Positions 34,396-37,930 of a stretch of DNA of 37,930 nucleotides are shown piece after piece; the stretch's first letter is position 1, and the number at the start of each line of letters is the position of its first letter. The position numbers and the translations under genes are program-made. This DNA comes from VFZS01 sp964353255 (GTDB lineage Bacteria > Acidobacteriota > Terriglobia > Bryobacterales > Bryobacteraceae): contig CAYGVJ010000045.1 in assembly GCA_964353255.1 (NCBI GenBank), forward strand, positions 1 to 37,930, in the 5' to 3' direction. The notes beneath the pieces are model-generated. The model saw only the letters and a program-made list of their open reading frames with translations. It searched no databases and had not been told where the DNA came from.

Positions 34396-34869
34396 TCATA
34401 GCGCAAGGCCGACGGTCAGGAAGCAATCCGGCGAAATGACGTTGAAATCGACCTGGAATTTTCGTCTCTCGGCGGGGCTTTCGGGCGGGCTGATGAGGAT
34501 GTCCTGCCCGCCGCGCAGGTAAGCCAGCATGCCCGAGAAGACGCTGTTGCTCTTCCGGTAGTACTCGAAATCGCGATACGAGCTGCTCGAAAGCGACCCC
34601 TGTTTGACGTTGCGGTGATAGACCGACACCATCCGGTCGGGCTCCCGCACCGGCAGCGGCCGCAACAGGATGGCATTGATGAAGGTGAAGATCGAGGTGT
34701 TGGCGCCGATGCCCAGCGCCAGCGTCACGCTGCCGAACTGCCGCTGGGCGGCGTAGCGGGCCTCCTGGGCATCCATGCCGTTCTCGCGGTTCTCCTCGGC
34801 CTGCATGTCGAGATGAGACTCGATCTCCTCCGCGAGCTCCCGGTCGAAACGCGAGCGGCGAAATCTCAG
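34396..34869 (-). pseudogene. ADOP/MacB-type ABC permease remnant with in-frame deletion
   Basis: The frame begins near 34869 with 'LRFRRSRFDRELAEEIESHL' and 'AQEARYAAQRQFGSV', the N-terminal cytoplasmic segment of 'acidobacterial duplicated orphan permease' (FtsX-like) proteins. At about 34723-34728 it jumps directly to 'TLALGIGANTSIFTFINAIL', the start of the first permease helix. Some 40-50 residues that normally lie between are gone without frame loss. It then ends after ~60 more residues at a stop (34396), against ~800-870 for the family. No ATP-binding partner is nearby. The upstream frame to 34965 overlaps the aldo/keto reductase gene and is not real. Confidence 0.8.
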
Positions 34870-35726
34870 GCCGCGTTGGCGACTTGCGAAGCGGCGGGCA
34901 TGCGCTTGATCAGGTCCGCGAGCTCCTCGCGGTTGGCCGGACCGATGGTGAAGCAGTCCACACAATCCAGCGACAGGGCATAGCGCAGGGCCTCGTCCAC
35001 GCGGTCGCGCAGGCCGCCCTCGCCGAGGATCTTCATGCCGATGACGCCCTTACCCGCCGCCTTCATCTGGCGCGTCACCTGGACCACGGCGTTCGGATCG
35101 GAGTCCATCAGCATTCCGGCGAAGTTGATGCGCGTCAGGTGCACCCGGACCCAGGGGTTTTTGGCGTTGACTTGAAGCGCCTCGAAGGAATGGCAGGAGA
35201 CGCCGTGGGTGCGGACGATGCCTTTCTCGCGCGCCTCGGCCAGCACTTCCATGGCGCCCTTGCGCACTTCCGGCCAATCGGGCTTCATGACCGCATGCAG
35301 CAGGACGATGTCGAAGTAGTCCGTGCCCAGCTCCTGGCGGAAGCGGTCCAGAGCGGCCCGCATCTCCTCAGCGGTGCGCGCCCGCGTCTTGGTCTGAATC
35401 GTCACCTTCTCGCGGGGGACGCGTTTCAAGGCCTCTTTCACGTGAGGATGAGTCTGGTAGGCATCGGCTGTGTCCCAAAAGAAAAGCCCCTGGTCGTAGC
35501 CGAACTGCAACATGTCAGCCACGCCCTGTAGGCCCAACTGGCGCTGCAAGGTGCCGCCCCTGGTGCCGACCCCGATGGCCATGCGCGCCAGCCTGATCTT
35601 GTCCGGCCCGAGGTGAACAACGTCGTTGGCCTGCTTGGCCGGGGCGGCCCAAAGCGAGGCGGGACGCCCGAGCGCCGCGGCGGCAGTGGTCCCGAATGTG
35701 GTCCGAAGAAAGTTGCGCCGGTTCAT
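34866..35726 (-). CDS. Aldo/keto reductase, Tat-exported
   Basis: 286 residues with a twin-arginine signal (MNRRNFLRTTFGTTAAAALG) and GAGGGAG ~10 bases before the ATG. The aldo/keto reductase barrel shows 'FFWDTADAYQTHPHVKEAL' (catalytic Asp and Tyr), 'IQTKTRARTAEEMRAALDRF', 'YFDIVLLHAV' (His), 'IVRTHGVSCHSFEAL' and 'CVDCFTIGPANREELADLI'. Length is near the lower normal limit for the family and looks complete. The substrate is unknown; exported AKRs of this type are common in acidobacteria and planctomycetes. It ends against the ADOP remnant (34866). Confidence 0.9.
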   Translation of the reverse strand: MNRRNFLRTTFGTTAAAALGRPASLWAAPAKQANDVVHLGPDKIRLARMAIGVGTRGGTLQRQLGLQGVADMLQFGYDQGLFFWDTADAYQTHPHVKEALKRVPREKVTIQTKTRARTAEEMRAALDRFRQELGTDYFDIVLLHAVMKPDWPEVRKGAMEVLAEAREKGIVRTHGVSCHSFEALQVNAKNPWVRVHLTRINFAGMLMDSDPNAVVQVTRQMKAAGKGVIGMKILGEGGLRDRVDEALRYALSLDCVDCFTIGPANREELADLIKRMPAASQVANAA

Positions 35727-35824
35727 GTACGGATCTCCCTCTCTGAGCCGCCGCCAGCAGCGGGCGGCTCCTAACTATAAGTAGCACGGCGGTGGGCCGC
35801 GGGCAAGCCGGCAGGGGCGCGCGC

Positions 35825-35957
35825 TCAGTCTTCCCGCGCCGGCAGCCTCTCCATCCCGTGCCGCCGGGCTTCGTGGGTCATCAGGCGGGTCAGCTCGGCT
35901 TTGACGGCCTCCGGCAGCCGCGAGGGAGCGTATCCGGAGATGAGCCGCTCGACGTCA
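35825..35957 (-). pseudogene. MttB-family (trimethylamine methyltransferase-like) C-terminal remnant
   Basis: About 43 codons: 'VERLISGYAPSRLPEAVKAE' then 'LTRLMTHEARRHGMERLPAR' and a stop. It is closely similar at DNA level to the 3' end of the MttB-family gene at 37643-37930; a run of over 40 bases around the 'SRLPEAVKAELTRL' codons is identical. The similarity begins within two or three bases of the stop codon of the retropepsin-like gene (35955), so the cassette abuts it exactly. No start codon context. It is either a tandem paralogue cut by the cassette or a copy of the target 3' end made on insertion. Confidence 0.8.
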
Positions 35958-36374
35958 CTCGTCGTATGCGCTCAGGTAGAGATGACGGTCGTAGTCGATG
36001 AGAGCAAGGCGGAACTTGTTCAGCCACCCGACGCGCCCAAGAGCGCTCCTCCGGAAGCCGCGGTCGCTGGCGAAGTACACGGTGCTCTCGATCGGAAACC
36101 CGAGTACCTCTATCGTCACGTCGTGTCCGAATGTCTCGAAGACGTTGTCACTCGCGTCTCGCATCTTCAGCAGAAGCCCGGCTTCGATGGTCAGCCCCAA
36201 CTGCTCCCCCCACTTCCGTTCGAAGACGCAGTACTGGGACCCAGTGTCCAGTTTTGCGGCCAACTGCACCACTCGGTCACCGGCCCGCAGGACAACCGGG
36301 AGGGGGATGCCGGACGGCACGTCCTCGTAGCAGTGCCACACCTGGAACTCAAGCGGATACCGCAAGCTCACCAA
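35955..36374 (-). CDS. Retropepsin-like aspartic protease domain protein
   Basis: 139 residues from TTG 36374 (GTG at 36371 is an alternative). Asp43-Thr-Gly-Ser46 in 'VVQLAAKLDTGSQYCVFERK' is the aspartic protease signature, placed as in single-lobed bacterial retropepsin-like proteins that must dimerise. A second hydrophobic 'VTIEVLGFPIESTVYF' strand pair and 'SALGRVGWLNKFRLALIDYD' (flap/second psi-loop with Gly-Arg) complete the fold. No signal peptide. The start overlaps the upstream DUF5678-like gene by 7 bases and is the third gene of a coupled trio. The protease may process one of its operon partners; that is inference. Confidence 0.7.
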   Translation of the reverse strand: MVSLRYPLEFQVWHCYEDVPSGIPLPVVLRAGDRVVQLAAKLDTGSQYCVFERKWGEQLGLTIEAGLLLKMRDASDNVFETFGHDVTIEVLGFPIESTVYFASDRGFRRSALGRVGWLNKFRLALIDYDRHLYLSAYDE

Positions 36375-36862
36375 CCTGCAAACGGCAGCGCATCCTTAGG
36401 CTCCATGTGAACGAAAAAGGGTGCGACCACGCCGGCAGCTTTTGCCGCCGCAAAAACGACGTCCGCATCGAAATGGGCGGCTATCACACGGTCGCCGTCC
36501 AAGGCCACCCACTGGTCCGCATACTCGGCCTGGTGCTCGCGAATCCACCGCATTTCCCGTGAGCGATCGATATATGGCACACGCCGGACCGTTCGGGATC
36601 TGCGCAGTTGAGCCGGCTGCACCGGACGCGCCCAAGGGATCTCTGCCTGGTGTGTACCAAGCGGGATCCTCTCCACGGTGACCGCAGCGCTCGTGGCGAA
36701 AGGTAGATCCCGCTCAGTACCATACAATCGTGCAAAAGGGTTTTCTCCCAGCGGGGCTGCCTTCTCCGGTGACTGGAAATGGGCCGCCAGGCTCCCTCCC
36801 AGGAGGGGGTTCTGCGGCCATTGACCGGGCGGCCTGTGTTCGACAAGCTGTAGCCCGTTCAT
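36368..36862 (-). CDS. DUF5678-like protein
   Basis: 164 residues. The last ~60 form a compact domain: 'EMRWIREHQAEYADQWVALD' followed by 'GDRVIAAHFDADVVFAAAK' and 'PFFVHMEP', ending with 'LPFAGW'. This matches my memory of DUF5678 ('W...h..eyaGkWVAl.gd.via.g.d...v...a...G...p'). The first ~100 residues are Pro-rich and look disordered, with several Arg. The ATG overlaps the previous stop as ATGA (36859-36862), and the end overlaps the protease start by 7 bases. Function is unknown. Its position between an unknown protein and a protease makes it a candidate substrate or adaptor. Confidence 0.65.
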   Translation of the reverse strand: MNGLQLVEHRPPGQWPQNPLLGGSLAAHFQSPEKAAPLGENPFARLYGTERDLPFATSAAVTVERIPLGTHQAEIPWARPVQPAQLRRSRTVRRVPYIDRSREMRWIREHQAEYADQWVALDGDRVIAAHFDADVVFAAAKAAGVVAPFFVHMEPKDALPFAGW

Positions 36863-37536
36863 TTTGTGTCCCCCTGCTGATTCCTCAGGCCCAGTCTGGC
36901 GAGAGCCCCCAGCGTGTCGTCAACTGCCTTGTGCATCAACTCCTCAGTAGGCCACGCGTCCTGGTAGACAGCGGTGAATTCGGCGTAGACTGCTTCTTTG
37001 AGTCGGAGTGACTGCGCAACCACAAGGCGCATCTCGACGACTTCTGGACGATCCGACCGTTGAATCCTGTACGCGAAGGCGTCCGGCACTAGATCCTCCG
37101 CTCTCGCGGGCAGATGCTCTGCAAGTATCGAGGTGGCTTGGCCCGGCTCCAAGCTGAGATGTGCGGAGTATGTGATCTGATAGCGCCCAGCCTCGTTGTC
37201 CGGGGAGCACTCCTGGAGCGCTTGACGAGCGATCGTAGCCAACCTGGGGATCACGGGCAGATGGGCATCCAGGAGTTGGGCGACAAGGATCTCAAAGCCC
37301 TCGTAGGTGAATTGGAGCCGAACTTCTCCACGAAGCAGCGCGAAACTCAGCAAAACGTCGGCCATCCGCGCGGACGGGGCCTCGAAGGTGACGCTGCGAG
37401 GGTCAACTCCGAACGGCTGCAACGCGCCGACCAACTTGGCGAAGTGAGGGGTTGCTGGTGAAGGCAGCGTGTGGAGCATCTGTGCACACCTCCACCGGCA
37501 ATTCACCGAAGCCTGTTCAATCCGATAAGGGGTCAC
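36859..37536 (-). CDS. Unknown protein, first gene of the three-gene cassette
   Basis: 225 residues from GTG 37536, supported by a strong AAGGAGG seven bases upstream. No signal peptide or membrane helix. Alternating beta and alpha segments: 'PYRIEQASVNCRWRCAQML' at the start, 'TPHFAKLVGALQPFGVDP', 'EVRLQFTYEGFEILVAQLLD', 'YQITYSAHLSLEPGQA' and a final helix 'TEELMHKAVDDTLGALARLG'. It has a general look of TIGR04255-type alpha/beta proteins, but I cannot assign a family. It is coupled to the next gene by ATGA. The upstream 106 bases to the MttB stop hold the ribosome site; no clear promoter was found. Confidence 0.6.
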   Translation of the reverse strand: MTPYRIEQASVNCRWRCAQMLHTLPSPATPHFAKLVGALQPFGVDPRSVTFEAPSARMADVLLSFALLRGEVRLQFTYEGFEILVAQLLDAHLPVIPRLATIARQALQECSPDNEAGRYQITYSAHLSLEPGQATSILAEHLPARAEDLVPDAFAYRIQRSDRPEVVEMRLVVAQSLRLKEAVYAEFTAVYQDAWPTEELMHKAVDDTLGALARLGLRNQQGDTK

Positions 37537-37642
37537 TGAAACCTCCTTACTTCCAGAGGCTTGCCACTACCCTCCGGGAGCCTGTGCACCGTTCTTCTCC
37601 CCTCTCTCAGTCTACATCGGCTCCAGACTGCGGCGGTCGGTC

Positions 37643-37930
37643 TCACTCTCTCGCCGGCAGGGAGTCCATCCCGTGCCGCCGGGCTTCGGCCTCCATGAGG
37701 CGGGTCAGCTCGGCTTTGACGGCCTCCGGCAGCCGCGAGGGAGTGTAGGTTTCGATGACCCGCTCGACCTCGCGCGCGGCGCGCTCCCGCAGAGTCAGTT
37801 GGCCGTCCTTCAGCCAACGGGCGCGGTTGGCGCGATCGATAACCGGGCCTGGGAAAGTGATCTCACGGCGCAGGTAGCGGCGGGTGTGGTCGGCGATCAG
37901 CAGGTGCTTCTCGCGCAGCAGCTCCTCGAA
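37643..37930 (-). CDS. MttB-family corrinoid methyltransferase, C-terminal part (continues past window end)
   Basis: 95 C-terminal residues on the minus strand, open to the window edge: 'EKHLLIADHTRRYLRREITF' then 'DRANRARWLKDGQLTLRERA' and 'ETYTPSRLPEAVK', ending 'DSLPARE'. 'HT.R..R.E...P...DR..R..W...G..tl.eRA' is the C-terminal signature of the trimethylamine methyltransferase (MttB) superfamily, whose members transfer methyl groups from quaternary amines to a corrinoid protein. Whether it carries pyrrolysine cannot be seen. It is followed downstream by the three-gene cassette and then by a second copy of its own 3' end. Confidence 0.85.
   Translation of the reverse strand, partial: FEELLREKHLLIADHTRRYLRREITFPGPVIDRANRARWLKDGQLTLRERAAREVERVIETYTPSRLPEAVKAELTRLMEAEARRHGMDSLPARE

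Noticed and set aside
1..37930. tRNA or rRNA genes
   Set aside because: No cloverleaf with a recognisable T-loop (GGTTCGAATC-type box with matching acceptor ends) or rRNA sequence was found. The 'GTTCGAATCC' at 8240-8249 lies in the remnant region without a matching acceptor stem or anticodon arm.

Overview
This is a high-GC stretch of a draft or metagenome-assembled scaffold: 100 N mark a gap at 12989-13088. From about 4.83 kb to the right end the gene content suggests Acidobacteriota, probably Bryobacterales/Solibacter-like. The signs are Oar-type TonB-dependent receptors with a carboxypeptidase-regulatory domain, a TPR-bearing Ser/Thr kinase, a membrane-anchored SWK-type helix-turn-helix sensor, an ADOP-type permease remnant, and Tat-exported sulfatase and aldo/keto reductase. 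The first 4.8 kb instead hold three co-directional large membrane glycosyltransferase-like genes (GT-C / 6-PTPS-related) of a kind I associate with Chloroflexota. They end in mid-gene at a sharp frame and content switch, which could be a horizontal-transfer boundary or an assembly misjoin.

Layout: 1-4.84 kb, membrane glycosyltransferase-type operon. 4.83-8.2 kb, 5'-truncated TonB receptor plus arylsulfatase-type sulfatase. 8.2-8.85 kb, a gene graveyard with fragments of a PvuII-type DNA methylase, an IS630 transposase and a BtpA/SgcQ-like enzyme. 8.86-11.29 kb, Ser/Thr kinase with TPRs. 11.35-12.97 kb (-), GT39-like mannosyltransferase. 12.95-13.23 kb, 84-bp tandem repeats interrupted by the gap. 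13.27-14.15 kb (-), efp plus a DUF3467 gene. 14.2-14.95 kb, dead GH127-like copy. 14.97-16.22 kb (-), HTH-transmembrane sensor. 16.69-19.0 kb, intact GH127-like gene. 18.9-20.23 kb (-), EAL-HDOD protein. 20.55-21.18 kb, vapBC. 21.2-25.0 kb (-), a one-carbon (folate) cluster: formate-THF ligase remnant, MTHFR, methyl-THF methyltransferase, an internally deleted SAM methyltransferase and an unknown gene. 25.3-34.4 kb, a carbohydrate (probably xylan) cluster: TonB receptor, GH3, GPH transporter, GH10. 34.4-35.7 kb (-), ADOP permease remnant and aldo/keto reductase. 35.8-37.93 kb (-), two MttB-family C-termini flanking a translationally coupled three-gene cassette (unknown protein, DUF5678-like, retropepsin-like aspartic protease).

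Two themes stand out. First, many genes carry internal deletions or survive as short remnants: the BtpA-like, GH127-like, SAM-methyltransferase, ADOP, formate-THF ligase, MttB and DNA methylase genes. Either this genome is rich in deletion scars, or the assembly collapsed strain variants. Second, the three-gene cassette bracketed by duplicated mttB 3' ends is the best candidate here for an undescribed mobile or regulatory proteolytic system. No tRNA, rRNA or CRISPR array was seen. All family assignments were made by eye from motifs, without database searches.
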